DNA of 32,236 nucleotides from Candidatus Stahliibacteriota bacterium (GTDB lineage Bacteria > Hydrothermota > Tepidihabitantia > SM23-42), in the NCBI GenBank assembly GCA_030602565.1, contig JAUVZL010000033.1, positions 1-32,236 on the forward strand. The letters run 5' to 3'. This document shows, in pieces, positions 6,809-14,589 of the stretch (within the stretch, counting starts at the first letter, position 1; every line of letters starts with the position of its first letter). A program made the translations under genes and the position numbers. Below the pieces are notes generated by a model. It was not told where the DNA came from. It saw only the letters and a program-made list of their open reading frames with translations, and ran no database searches.

Positions 6809-7978
6809 ATGTTGCTGATTTTAATGCTCATGGTGGGGATAAATGTTGAAGCTTTTGATACACCTAATGAATCTTCTAAAATTTTAAGTAGTTCAGAGCT
6901 ACCTGCTCCTCCAACCGAGGTTTTGGTAAAGGATAAGCCTAATGATGCAGGTGGTAGTATCATTGTTACCTGGGGAAAATCTGCTGATGATGTAGAAGAA
7001 AATGAATTAGTAAAGGAGTATCGAGTATTTCGCTCCGGCGCTCTGGATGGGGAGTTTGAGTTAATCGGAACTGCAAATAAGGGTTTTGAGAAATTTGTTG
7101 ACGGTACGACAATCGACGGCACTCAATATTATTACATGGTGAAAGCATCTGATGGCGTGGTACACTCACAATCAGCAGTAAGTGAAGCAGTCAGCTCAAG
7201 TGCTCAGTGGTTTCATACCGGCAGGATAAGCATGCTCGTGGCTACAGTAATAATTTGCTTCCTTATATTATGGTTTATAGGAAAGGCGAAAAAAGGCGAG
7301 AAACTCTACATCCGTCCAATTGCCGGCTTAGAAGCTGTGGATGATGCAGTGGGAAGGGCAACAGAAATGGGAAAACCAATTATGTACATCCCCGGAATTG
7401 CGGATATGGATGATATTCAGACAATTGCAAGTGTAATTATTCTTGGTAGAGTAGCACGTAAGGCAGCCCAATATGAAACTCCATTATTAGTTCCATGCTG
7501 TAGGTCAATTGTCATGAGTGCGGCTCAAGAAACAGTCAAGGAAGCTTATATCGCTGCAGGAAGATCTGATGCATATGATGCGGATAAGATCAGGTATTTG
7601 ACCGACGACCAGTTTGGCTATGCTGCCGGTGTGGACGGAATGATGCTCAGGGTAAAACCAGGAGCAATTTTCTACATGGGTTGTTTTTATGCTGAGTCTT
7701 TGATTTTGGCAGAAACAGGACATTCTACTGGAGCAATTCAGATTGCCGGGACTGCTATGCCGTCTCAATTACCTTTCTTTATTACGGCATGTGATTACAC
7801 GCTTATTGGAGAAGAGCTTTTTGCGGCAAGTGCATATCTTTCAAGAGAACCTCTGCTCCTTGGAAGTCTCAAAGGACAGGATATGGGAAAGGCAATTTTA
7901 ATTGCTATTCTTATCGGTGGAGTAATTCTGGTAAGTTTGGGATTCACGAAGATAATCGCCTTATTGGCGACCGGATAA
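6809..7978 (+). CDS. DUF6754-like membrane protein with fibronectin type III domain
   Basis: With the start at 6809 the protein has 389 residues. It shows a short N-terminal hydrophobic signal or anchor (1-15) and a fibronectin type III-like domain (about 33-130, with IIVTWGKS, EYRVFRS and QYYYMVKASDG). A membrane segment follows (140-158, then KAKKGEK, suggesting a cytoplasmic side), then a conserved domain of about 200 residues starting YIRPIAGLEAVDDAVGRA. A last hydrophobic segment ends it. I recall this domain as DUF6754; its function is unknown. A longer reading frame opens at 6689, but the promoter overlaps it. An ATG at 6788 is possible but lies within the promoter. First gene of a nine-gene operon, so it may organise the complex. 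Confidence 0.8.
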   Translation: MLLILMLMVGINVEAFDTPNESSKILSSSELPAPPTEVLVKDKPNDAGGSIIVTWGKSADDVEENELVKEYRVFRSGALDGEFELIGTANKGFEKFVDGTTIDGTQYYYMVKASDGVVHSQSAVSEAVSSSAQWFHTGRISMLVATVIICFLILWFIGKAKKGEKLYIRPIAGLEAVDDAVGRATEMGKPIMYIPGIADMDDIQTIASVIILGRVARKAAQYETPLLVPCCRSIVMSAAQETVKEAYIAAGRSDAYDADKIRYLTDDQFGYAAGVDGMMLRVKPGAIFYMGCFYAESLILAETGHSTGAIQIAGTAMPSQLPFFITACDYTLIGEELFAASAYLSREPLLLGSLKGQDMGKAILIAILIGGVILVSLGFTKIIALLATG

Positions 7979-7983
7979 CTATT

Positions 7984-8604
7984 ATGAAAAAAGAGATTCC
8001 ATTACTTATTACATTTATTGCGGGTATGGTGATGATATTGCAGTTTTTTATTCCTCATAGACCGTTTTCTGATTTGCAGCAACTTTTCAATACCTGGTTT
8101 TTAATCATTACTGTTTTTGCAATGATATTGGGTCTTGGGAATCTGTTCAAGGTTCATACGAAACGATTACAGCGCAGACCCAAAGGTTGGTGGTATAGTA
8201 TTGTTTTGCTTGCAGGATTTGCTATTATGTTTACTGTGGGAATGGTATGGGGACCCGCACGCGGTACTCCTTTTGACTATCTCTTTTGGAACGTGCACAT
8301 ACCGATGTCATCGATGATGTTCGCACTCCTTGCTTTTTTTGTAGCATCTGCATCCTATAGAGCATTCAGGGCGCGTACACCTGAAGCAACCTTATTGCTT
8401 GTTTCAGCTATTTTAGTGATGATTGGTCGAGTTCCACTTGGCAATTACATATGGGACAAATTACCTTTAATAGGTGATTGGATCATGAGTTATCCAAATA
8501 TGGCGGGTCAGCGGGCAATCATGATCGGTATAGCCCTTGGTATTGTTTCTACATCACTTAGAATCATACTTGGTATTGAAAGAACATATCTCTCAGGAAA
8601 ATGA
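7984..8604 (+). CDS. Multi-pass membrane protein, unknown function
   Basis: 206 residues with about six hydrophobic segments (roughly 7-25, 37-57, 70-92, 102-123, 133-150, 174-195) and basic loops such as KVHTKRLQRRPKG. I do not recognise the family. It starts 5 bases after the DUF6754-like gene and its stop overlaps the next ATG (ATGA), so it belongs to the same operon and probably the same membrane complex. No catalytic motif is evident. Confidence 0.8.
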   Translation: MKKEIPLLITFIAGMVMILQFFIPHRPFSDLQQLFNTWFLIITVFAMILGLGNLFKVHTKRLQRRPKGWWYSIVLLAGFAIMFTVGMVWGPARGTPFDYLFWNVHIPMSSMMFALLAFFVASASYRAFRARTPEATLLLVSAILVMIGRVPLGNYIWDKLPLIGDWIMSYPNMAGQRAIMIGIALGIVSTSLRIILGIERTYLSGK

Positions 8605-9425
8605 ACATAGTAGAACGTTTAGAAAAATTAGATCGGAGAATAATATTTTTGCTCACCTTACTTGCGGTAGTAATACCACTACTTCTGCCTATTGGTTTTA
8701 AAATCAAGGTCAGCGAACCGGTAAAATTATTTTACGATGCTGTCGAAGCGCTCCCTCCTGGTTCTATGGTGCTCGTATCAAGCGAATATAGTCCATCTAC
8801 AATGCCTGAAGTCTATCCCATGAATCAGGCATTGGCTCGGCACTGTTTTAAGAAGGATATAAAGATTGTCGGAATGGGGCTCTGGCCAGAAGGGATTCCT
8901 CTTAATCAGGCATCAATGGAACAGGCTGCTGAAGAATACGGGAAAGAATATGGTGTCGATTATGTGAACCTTGGCTATAAAGCTGGGGGTATTATTGTCA
9001 TCTCTGCGGCGGCTGAAAACATACCGAATACATTTCCCTTAGATTATGCAGGACGTCCAATAGAAGAATTCGAAATAATGGAGGGGATAAGGAATTTTGA
9101 TAACATCGATCTCATAATCAGCCTTTCAGCCGGTGATCCAGGCGTGAGACACTGGGTGATGATTGCTCAAGGAAGATATGGGAAGAAAGTAGCTGGCGGA
9201 GTTACTGCGGTGAGTGCTCCGGCGTTCTATCCATATTTGAATGCAGGGCAACTTCAAGGATTAATAGGAGGTATGAAAGGAGCAGCCGAGTACGAAACTC
9301 TACTCGAAACAAGTGGCACTGCTACTCGGGGTATGGATGCACAATCAATAGCTCATGGATTGATAATATTTTTAATTCTGTTTGCCAATTTCTTCTATCT
9401 ACTCGGCAAAAGGAGAAAAAAATGA
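8601..9425 (+). CDS. Membrane-anchored protein with large extracytoplasmic domain, unknown function
   Basis: 274 residues. A hydrophobic segment at about 14-34 follows a charged N-terminus (ERLEKLDRR), and a second at about 250-268 ends in GKRRKK. Both ends are therefore predicted cytoplasmic, with a soluble domain of about 210 residues outside. That domain looks alpha/beta (MVLVSSEY, IKIVGMGLWPEG, GIIVISAAAE, DLIISLSAGDPGVRHW). I cannot assign a family or substrate. It overlaps both neighbours by 4 bases (ATGA), indicating coupled translation. Confidence 0.8.
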   Translation: MNIVERLEKLDRRIIFLLTLLAVVIPLLLPIGFKIKVSEPVKLFYDAVEALPPGSMVLVSSEYSPSTMPEVYPMNQALARHCFKKDIKIVGMGLWPEGIPLNQASMEQAAEEYGKEYGVDYVNLGYKAGGIIVISAAAENIPNTFPLDYAGRPIEEFEIMEGIRNFDNIDLIISLSAGDPGVRHWVMIAQGRYGKKVAGGVTAVSAPAFYPYLNAGQLQGLIGGMKGAAEYETLLETSGTATRGMDAQSIAHGLIIFLILFANFFYLLGKRRKK

Positions 9426-10081
9426 TTGAAACCCTCGGCATCTGGATGGCTGCGTTTCTCACCTTATGTATACTCAGTTTTCTCTATAAAGACAACCCCT
9501 TTTACAAATTTGCCGAGCACCTATTTGTGGGCCTGTCTGCAGCGTACTGGGCTGTTTATTACTATTTTAATATCTTGCTACCAAATTTGATACAGCCTCT
9601 TTTTGGACACGGACAACTTCTTTTAATCATTCCTCTCGTGCTTGGAATTATGATGATCATGAGACTGTTTCCAAAAGTAGGTTGGGTGTCTCGCTGGCCC
9701 CTCGCCTTTATCGTAGGTTCTTATTCTGGTTATAACCTGATCACGTATCTTCAGAGTAAAGCATTGGAACAGGTAAGGGCTACGCTTGTTCCATTTATAC
9801 AAATAGAGAGTTGGAAGAATCTGTTTACCAATCCAGGAGTAATGACCTTTCTCAATGCGATTGCAGTTCCGGTAGTAGTAGTTGGGGTCACGACCGGCGT
9901 CATTTATTTCTTCTTTTCTAAGGAACACAAAGGAGTGTTTGGTGGGTTCGCGAGAATAGGTGTGTGGTTTTTGATGATTGCATTCGGTGCTTCATTCGGT
10001 TACACGGTTATGGCACGTATTTCTCTTTTGATTGGCAGAGTATATTTTTTGTTACATGATTGGCTGGGGTTGATACAGTGA
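9422..10081 (+). CDS. Multi-pass membrane protein, unknown function
   Basis: 219 residues with about six hydrophobic segments (near 5-23, 33-55, 66-85, 94-111, 138-163, 173-197), family not recognised. The ribosome-binding site AAAAGGAG precedes the ATG. It overlaps the upstream gene by ATGA and the downstream gene by GTGA. Probably an integral part of the same complex as its neighbours. Confidence 0.8.
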   Translation: MIETLGIWMAAFLTLCILSFLYKDNPFYKFAEHLFVGLSAAYWAVYYYFNILLPNLIQPLFGHGQLLLIIPLVLGIMMIMRLFPKVGWVSRWPLAFIVGSYSGYNLITYLQSKALEQVRATLVPFIQIESWKNLFTNPGVMTFLNAIAVPVVVVGVTTGVIYFFFSKEHKGVFGGFARIGVWFLMIAFGASFGYTVMARISLLIGRVYFLLHDWLGLIQ

Positions 10082-10920
10082 CAGGGTTTGATATAAATCT
10101 GAGAGAATTCTCACTCGGCGATGTATTGCAATTCTTAGCGCGGGTCAAGAAATCAGGTGTCCTTAAGGTTGAAGGCAGTGTATCCGGCGAGATATATTTG
10201 AAAGACGGTTTTGTCACCCATGCCGCAGATGGTTTAGAAAAGGGCATGGAGGCGCTATTAAACCTATCGTTCGTTGATCTTGAGACCGGAAGCTTTGAAC
10301 CCGGTGCTGATGCACCGGAGCAAACAATTTCTGAAGATGTTGGAAAACTGACTGAGAATATCGAGAAAAGGCGCATCGAATTTGAGGCGATTAAGAAAAA
10401 ATTGCCGCCCATGGATACGATATACACCAAATCAACACGCGATCTGGAATCAGCAGTTGCTTTGCGGAGAACAGATTGGCAGATTCTGGCATTGATCAAC
10501 GGAAAACGCCAGTTAGGTGATGTCATTACGCAGTCTAAGATCGGCGGGTATGAAGCCGCCAAGACAGTGACCTGGCTAAGGGAGCAAGGTTTGATATTAG
10601 ACCCAGCTGAAGCTGAGCGTGTCATGTCAAAATTATTGAATTTTCTAAAAATAGTGTTTGAGAATTTTGGCAAGAACGGTTTGAACTGGATGAAGCAGTG
10701 GGCTGAGAATGAGGGGGCAAACAAGAAAGTCATTGAGGCAGTGGATATTAACGAAGCGACTCTTGAAATAAGTCCAGCCGGTGAGCTTACGACTCTTGAA
10801 ATCGAAGAAGGGATTGGGAAATTCTTGAAGTACATTGAGGTTAAAGGACCTAAGCTCTATGGTAAAGTGCTTTTCAAGAAAAAGTGGCAAGGCTTTAAGA
10901 AGAAAACTAAAGTTCAATAG
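10078..10920 (+). CDS. DUF4388 (PATAN-type) domain protein
   Basis: About 280 residues, soluble. The N-terminus, FDINLREFSLGDVLQFLARV then GVLKVEG, GEIYLKDGFVTHA and ALLNLSFVDLETGSFEP, matches my memory of DUF4388/PATAN domains, which occur in bacterial signalling and gliding-motility proteins. A helical region (about 95-180) including WQILALINGKRQLGDVI looks like a winged-helix segment common behind DUF4388. The C-terminus is basic (KKKWQGFKKKTK). Start taken as GTG 10078, giving a GTGA overlap with the upstream stop and GGGG eight bases ahead; an in-frame TTG at 10060 is the alternative. It links the membrane genes to the two Roadblock-like genes. Confidence 0.75.
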   Translation: MTGFDINLREFSLGDVLQFLARVKKSGVLKVEGSVSGEIYLKDGFVTHAADGLEKGMEALLNLSFVDLETGSFEPGADAPEQTISEDVGKLTENIEKRRIEFEAIKKKLPPMDTIYTKSTRDLESAVALRRTDWQILALINGKRQLGDVITQSKIGGYEAAKTVTWLREQGLILDPAEAERVMSKLLNFLKIVFENFGKNGLNWMKQWAENEGANKKVIEAVDINEATLEISPAGELTTLEIEEGIGKFLKYIEVKGPKLYGKVLFKKKWQGFKKKTKVQ

Positions 10921-10928
10921 AATTAGCA

Positions 10929-11570
10929 ATGGAAACCCTTGATAAGATAGAAGAGATTATAAGCTACGCACTGATCAATGCCGAAGACGGTTCTGTTGAC
11001 CAGGAAAAAAGTGCAGGTAATGCTCCAATTGGAGATTTAACTGCCTTTTTCTCCTCGGCCGGCGAGGTAATAAGAGATAGCCTCTCAATGGGCACTATCA
11101 AATGCTTGTCACTGTGTTATGGGGACAACCGCCTGGTAATTTTCCCGCATGAATCCAAATACATCGGGGTTGAGATTGCACGGGGAAAAGAACCAGTTGA
11201 AATAATCAAAAAGATTCTGTCTTCGCTAACTATTGAAGAAAAACCCGAGATTAAACTACCCCGCAGCCTCAGTTCAAAAGTCAAGCAAATCAACCTACTC
11301 GTCGATGAATTCGGTGGTTCTGACAAAAAAGCCCACTGGCTTGAGTTGCTCAAACAAGGTTTAGGCGTCCTCGGTGGTGACATCTTGCCGTTGGTCGGTA
11401 TTATCAATGAGAAATTATCTTTTAAGGACAACCCTATCATGGATAAGGAAGATGATTTTGTACAAGGTTTGCGTTCGATTATTGATTTTCTTGTTAAAAA
11501 GGCAGTTGAAGAAATGGGTTCATCCCAGGCCCGGGCAAAGGTCCAGGCAGTTATTGAAAGGATGAAATAA
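10929..11570 (+). CDS. Roadblock/LC7-like protein with C-terminal helical domain
   Basis: 213 residues, soluble. Residues about 8-90 follow the Roadblock/LC7 pattern: YALINAEDGS, a helix GDLTAFFSSAGEVIRDSL, then IKCLSLCYGDNRLVIFPHESKYIGVEI. Such domains dimerise and regulate small GTPases, as MglB does for MglA. No Ras-like GTPase gene is present in this window. The C-terminal half is helical and unassigned. It lies 8 bases after the DUF4388 gene and 1 base before the next gene. Confidence 0.65.
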   Translation: METLDKIEEIISYALINAEDGSVDQEKSAGNAPIGDLTAFFSSAGEVIRDSLSMGTIKCLSLCYGDNRLVIFPHESKYIGVEIARGKEPVEIIKKILSSLTIEEKPEIKLPRSLSSKVKQINLLVDEFGGSDKKAHWLELLKQGLGVLGGDILPLVGIINEKLSFKDNPIMDKEDDFVQGLRSIIDFLVKKAVEEMGSSQARAKVQAVIERMK

Positions 11571-11571
11571 G

Positions 11572-12234
11572 ATGGCGCAGGAGCTACTCAATAGTTTTGA
11601 AGAGAAGGGTTTGTCTTGTCCGTTCATTGCCTCAAAAACAGGTGACTTAGTCGTCGCATCGAGCGCTGAGTCGATAAAAAACGAAATTGCCCAAATGACA
11701 ACAGTAATTTTTGAAACCATCGGTGCAGTTGGAGATATCGATATCGACAAAATAGAAATCTTGGCTGACTCAAAATGTCTTGTCCTCGCCTTAGATCAAG
11801 AAAATCTCATGGGCAGCCTGTTTGAACAGTCCGAAGACGTAGCAATAGATGACATATGGTCGTCCCTTCAAGAGCTCAAGGAGCAATCAGCAGGCATTGC
11901 AGTTGCTGAAAAGGCGAAGCCCAAAGAGAAGCCTGAGGAAAAGCCCAAAGAGAAGCCTGAGGAAAAGCCCAAAGAAAAGCCTGAGGAAAAACCCAGGGTC
12001 ATAATAGATTCAAGTATTTTGGATAATATGAAAGATGCAATGAAAGATTATCTGGGAGATTTTACAGAGCGTATTTTCAAGAACCAGCTGAAGGCGCAAC
12101 GCATAAAAGTTGAAGAGCTATATGACACTGATGCGCGCCGCTTAGTTTTTGCTCTTGGCAAGGCAGCCGGTATGATTATTGGACCTTCAAAAGGTCGTGA
12201 TATGACTAATAAGTTATTGGAACTACTAAAATGA
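11572..12234 (+). CDS. Second Roadblock/LC7-like protein with PKEKPEE linker
   Basis: 220 residues. The N-terminal domain (about 10-95) again looks Roadblock-like: CPFIASKTGDLVVASS, a helix IAQMTTVIFETIGAV, then KIEILADSKCLVLALDQENLMGSLF. A charged linker of three 8-residue repeats (KPKEKPEE, about 116-139, DNA 11917-11988) leads to a C-terminal helical domain (about 150-220). Paired with the preceding gene, it suggests a Roadblock heterodimer. Assignment rests on pattern only. Confidence 0.65.
   Translation: MAQELLNSFEEKGLSCPFIASKTGDLVVASSAESIKNEIAQMTTVIFETIGAVGDIDIDKIEILADSKCLVLALDQENLMGSLFEQSEDVAIDDIWSSLQELKEQSAGIAVAEKAKPKEKPEEKPKEKPEEKPKEKPEEKPRVIIDSSILDNMKDAMKDYLGDFTERIFKNQLKAQRIKVEELYDTDARRLVFALGKAAGMIIGPSKGRDMTNKLLELLK
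11917..11988 (+). repeat. 24-base coding tandem repeat, three units
   Basis: Three in-frame units AAGCCCAAAGAGAAGCCTGA-GGAA at 11917, 11941 and 11965 encode the KPKEKPEE linker of the Roadblock-like protein. The third unit differs by one base. Confidence 0.9.
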
Positions 12235-12271
12235 GGAAAAAGGCATCGGTTTTTGTTGTAGGAGGAGATAT

Positions 12272-12643
12272 ATGATTCAAAATTTTTTAATTGCAGCACC
12301 ATTCGGAATCGATCCCGGAACTTACCAGACACTCGCCGTAATCCCCAATTACGTTCTAGTGCTGGGAGCAGTGCTGCTGTGGCTTGCCTTCATTGTCTTA
12401 GGCATAATTGCACGTCGTTACGAGATTGTCCTTGGTGAACGGACGAATTGGCAATTCCTGGTCTTTGCACCTACTGGTATTCTTCTCTTCGCCCTTATTC
12501 AGTTGTACTATTGTGGTCTTGGTGGCAAAATGATGTTACCAAAGGGCGGTGTGAATTACGTTGCTTACGGTTTGTTTTTCATTTCGGGTATATTGTCTTT
12601 GATAGCTAATCTAAGGTTTTATGGAGTTACAAAAGGAGGATGA
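12272..12643 (+). CDS. Small membrane protein, three segments, unknown function
   Basis: 123 residues with hydrophobic segments near 25-47, 61-81 and 94-114. Preceded by GGAGGAG at good spacing. Family not recognised. It ends 1 base before the next small membrane protein, and the similar size and topology suggest the two work together. It follows the Roadblock gene by 37 bases without a terminator. Confidence 0.75.
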   Translation: MIQNFLIAAPFGIDPGTYQTLAVIPNYVLVLGAVLLWLAFIVLGIIARRYEIVLGERTNWQFLVFAPTGILLFALIQLYYCGLGGKMMLPKGGVNYVAYGLFFISGILSLIANLRFYGVTKGG

Positions 12644-12644
12644 T

Positions 12645-12995
12645 ATGAGAGCGGATATTCCAGCGGAGATTTTGTTCATTGTAGCAATTTTGTTAACCAT
12701 AGTTTCGTTATTTGTTTTTGGTCTAATAGTCAAGCGTTTATTGGTTCTTATTAAAGGCAAAGGCATCTGGATTTTTCCGATTATCGGCAGTTTATTCCTT
12801 CTGGTTCTTGCTGTCTTCCATGTCTACCGGATGTTATTCTATTTTCCCTTATTAGGCACAGCAGGACCAGCGGATCTCTTCGATTTGATTATCGGATCGC
12901 TTAGTCTATCGCGTATTGAAAGTTTTCTCTTGCTTGGTTCTGGTCTATTTTCCCTTGTTGGAGGCGTGCTTTATTACACGGCAAGTTCCAGGTAA
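12645..12995 (+). CDS. Small membrane protein, three segments, unknown function
   Basis: About 116 residues with hydrophobic segments near 7-30, 40-62 and 91-112. The ATG at 12645 is preferred because AAAAGGAGG lies at ideal spacing inside the end of the previous gene; an in-frame ATG at 12621 would add eight residues. Last gene before the exbB promoter. Family not recognised. Confidence 0.75.
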   Translation: MRADIPAEILFIVAILLTIVSLFVFGLIVKRLLVLIKGKGIWIFPIIGSLFLLVLAVFHVYRMLFYFPLLGTAGPADLFDLIIGSLSLSRIESFLLLGSGLFSLVGGVLYYTASSR

Positions 12996-13013
12996 GCCAT
13001 AGCCAAACAAAAC

Positions 13014-13041
13014 TTGACTTTCTTTTTTTGGTGGTTATAAT
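13014..13041 (+). promoter_or_regulatory. Promoter of the exbB-exbD-exbD-tonB operon
   Basis: TTGACT (13014-13019), 16-base spacer, TATAAT (13036-13041). The predicted start at about 13048 coincides with an ATG that opens a 7-codon frame overlapping the exbB start. The true exbB ATG at 13065 has AAAGGAGG seven bases upstream. Confidence 0.8.
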
Positions 13042-13064
13042 AACGTTATGAAAGGAGGAAATAT

Positions 13065-13703
13065 ATGCTAAGGGATTTTCAAATGGGTGTAGAAGGTGGC
13101 GGTGGTTTCGTGATGTGGTTTTTGCTTATTTGTGCGGTAATTGGCATCGGTATTATTTTAGAGAGGCTCTACAGCCTTTTTATTAAAGCGAGACTCAATC
13201 CAAAATCCTTCCATGAAAAAATTGTTTCAACTATTGATTCACAGGGCATCGATGCCGGGATCGCACTATGTGATCAGACCGGTGCCCCAGTGGCAAAAAT
13301 CTTGAGGGCAATTTTGGAAAAGGCGGAAAAAGGCAAGGATGCAATGGAAGAGATGGTTTCCCGAAGTGCGGCAAGTGAACTCGCATTTCTTGATCGAGGC
13401 ATGGCTTTGCTCGGTGGTCTTACAACAGTTTCACCTTTTCTCGGGTTCTTGGGTACAGTTATCGGTATGATTACTGCATTTGCTGCGATCGCTATTGCTG
13501 GTGAGGTCGAACCGACCGTTGTTGCCAGTGGTATCTCAACCGCGCTCATTACAACAAAATGGGGGTTGATCATTGCTACACCTCTGGCGATTATTCACAT
13601 TCTATTCTCGACCAGAGTAGATGGATACACCAGGGAAATGGAAGAAGCGGCGAGTTCCCTCATTGATTACTTTATTGAAACATACCCTAAAAGGAAAAAA
13701 TAA
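13065..13703 (+). CDS. exbB: ExbB/TolQ-family proton channel subunit
   Basis: 212 residues. It has an N-terminal membrane segment (about 14-37), a cytoplasmic helical domain, and two further segments carrying the MotA/TolQ/ExbB signature VSPFLGFLGTVIGMITAF (about 123-140) and ALITTKWGLIIATPLAI. With ExbD it converts the proton-motive force into movement of TonB. The order exbB-exbD-exbD-tonB and 1-base overlap with the next gene support ExbB over TolQ. Confidence 0.9.
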   Translation: MLRDFQMGVEGGGGFVMWFLLICAVIGIGIILERLYSLFIKARLNPKSFHEKIVSTIDSQGIDAGIALCDQTGAPVAKILRAILEKAEKGKDAMEEMVSRSAASELAFLDRGMALLGGLTTVSPFLGFLGTVIGMITAFAAIAIAGEVEPTVVASGISTALITTKWGLIIATPLAIIHILFSTRVDGYTREMEEAASSLIDYFIETYPKRKK

Positions 13704-14170
13704 TGCGATTGCGGGAAAAGAAAAAGCATGTACACGGTATCCCGACCGGTTCAATGGGTGATGTTGCGTTTTTGATTCTCCTTTTCTTCTTAGTATCAAC
13801 TGTTTTTACCAAGGATAAAGGTTTAAAAATGCTTTTGCCTGAAAAAACTGCAGATGAAAAAGAAGTGATTGTGGTGCCTAAAAATATTGTAACATTGACA
13901 ATTAATCCGGCCGGTGAAGTAAAAGTCAAAACGATTGGGTATGATGAATACCTTACGATCCAGGAATACGATAGGATTAGAGTTATTATTGAGGAAAGAT
14001 TACTCGAGCGTGATACCCTGCTCGTTGTGTCTTTGCGCGCCAGCAAAGAAGCACCATATGGTAGTATGGTCCATGTCCTCGACCAGATAAAACTTGCCAA
14101 GGTAATGACCGCCGACGATCGGGAACTAAGAGCAAACAAGATTAGTCTCATACCAACGAGTGAGGAATGA
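13703..14170 (+). CDS. exbD: ExbD/TolR-family protein 1
   Basis: 155 residues: short basic cytoplasmic N-terminus, one membrane segment GDVAFLILLFFLVSTVF (about 19-35) with the conserved proton-carrying Asp, then a periplasmic domain of about 115 residues. Overlaps exbB by 1 base (TAATG) and the next exbD by ATGA. It is somewhat longer than its paralogue, mostly in the periplasmic domain. Confidence 0.9.
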   Translation: MRLREKKKHVHGIPTGSMGDVAFLILLFFLVSTVFTKDKGLKMLLPEKTADEKEVIVVPKNIVTLTINPAGEVKVKTIGYDEYLTIQEYDRIRVIIEERLLERDTLLVVSLRASKEAPYGSMVHVLDQIKLAKVMTADDRELRANKISLIPTSEE

Positions 14171-14589
14171 TGAGAAAAAGCATTATTAGAAGAGCCACAA
14201 AAGCACATGAAATACCCACTGCATCAACCGCGGACATTGCATTTCTTCTGATTCTATTCTTCATGGTTACAACAGTCTTTAGACCTACTATCTTGCGCAT
14301 CTTTTATCAGTTGCCAGATGCTGAATCCACCCAGCGAATATTGATGCGTCGCAATGTTAGTTACATCTGGGTGGACAAAGACAGCAAAATATACATTGAT
14401 GATCACGTGGTGAATGTTGACATGATTGCTGGAAAAGTAGGGCCTAAGATTTGGGAAAACCCGGATCTGATTACCATGCTCAATATTGATCAAGGTATTG
14501 CTTATGGCGTGGTTGATGGTATCCTCGATCAATTAAAAGATGCAAAGGCATTTAGGATCACCTTTGCAACAGAATTCAGGAGAGAATAA
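14167..14589 (+). CDS. exbD: ExbD/TolR-family protein 2
   Basis: 140 residues with the same layout: basic N-terminus, membrane segment ADIAFLLILFFMVTTVF with the conserved Asp, and a periplasmic domain. Two consecutive ATGs (14167, 14170) make the start ambiguous by one residue. Two different ExbD proteins with one ExbB suggest an ExbD heterodimer inside the ExbB pentamer; this is inference. Overlaps tonB by 1 base. Confidence 0.88.
   Translation: MMRKSIIRRATKAHEIPTASTADIAFLLILFFMVTTVFRPTILRIFYQLPDAESTQRILMRRNVSYIWVDKDSKIYIDDHVVNVDMIAGKVGPKIWENPDLITMLNIDQGIAYGVVDGILDQLKDAKAFRITFATEFRRE

Noticed and set aside
10008-10835. 275-codon minus-strand reading frame
   Set aside because: Antisense to the DUF4388 gene, which has overlaps, neighbours and domain similarity; the antisense product is low-complexity Ser-rich.
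13687-14208. 173-codon minus-strand reading frame
   Set aside because: Antisense to exbD, whose membrane motif and overlaps make it certain.
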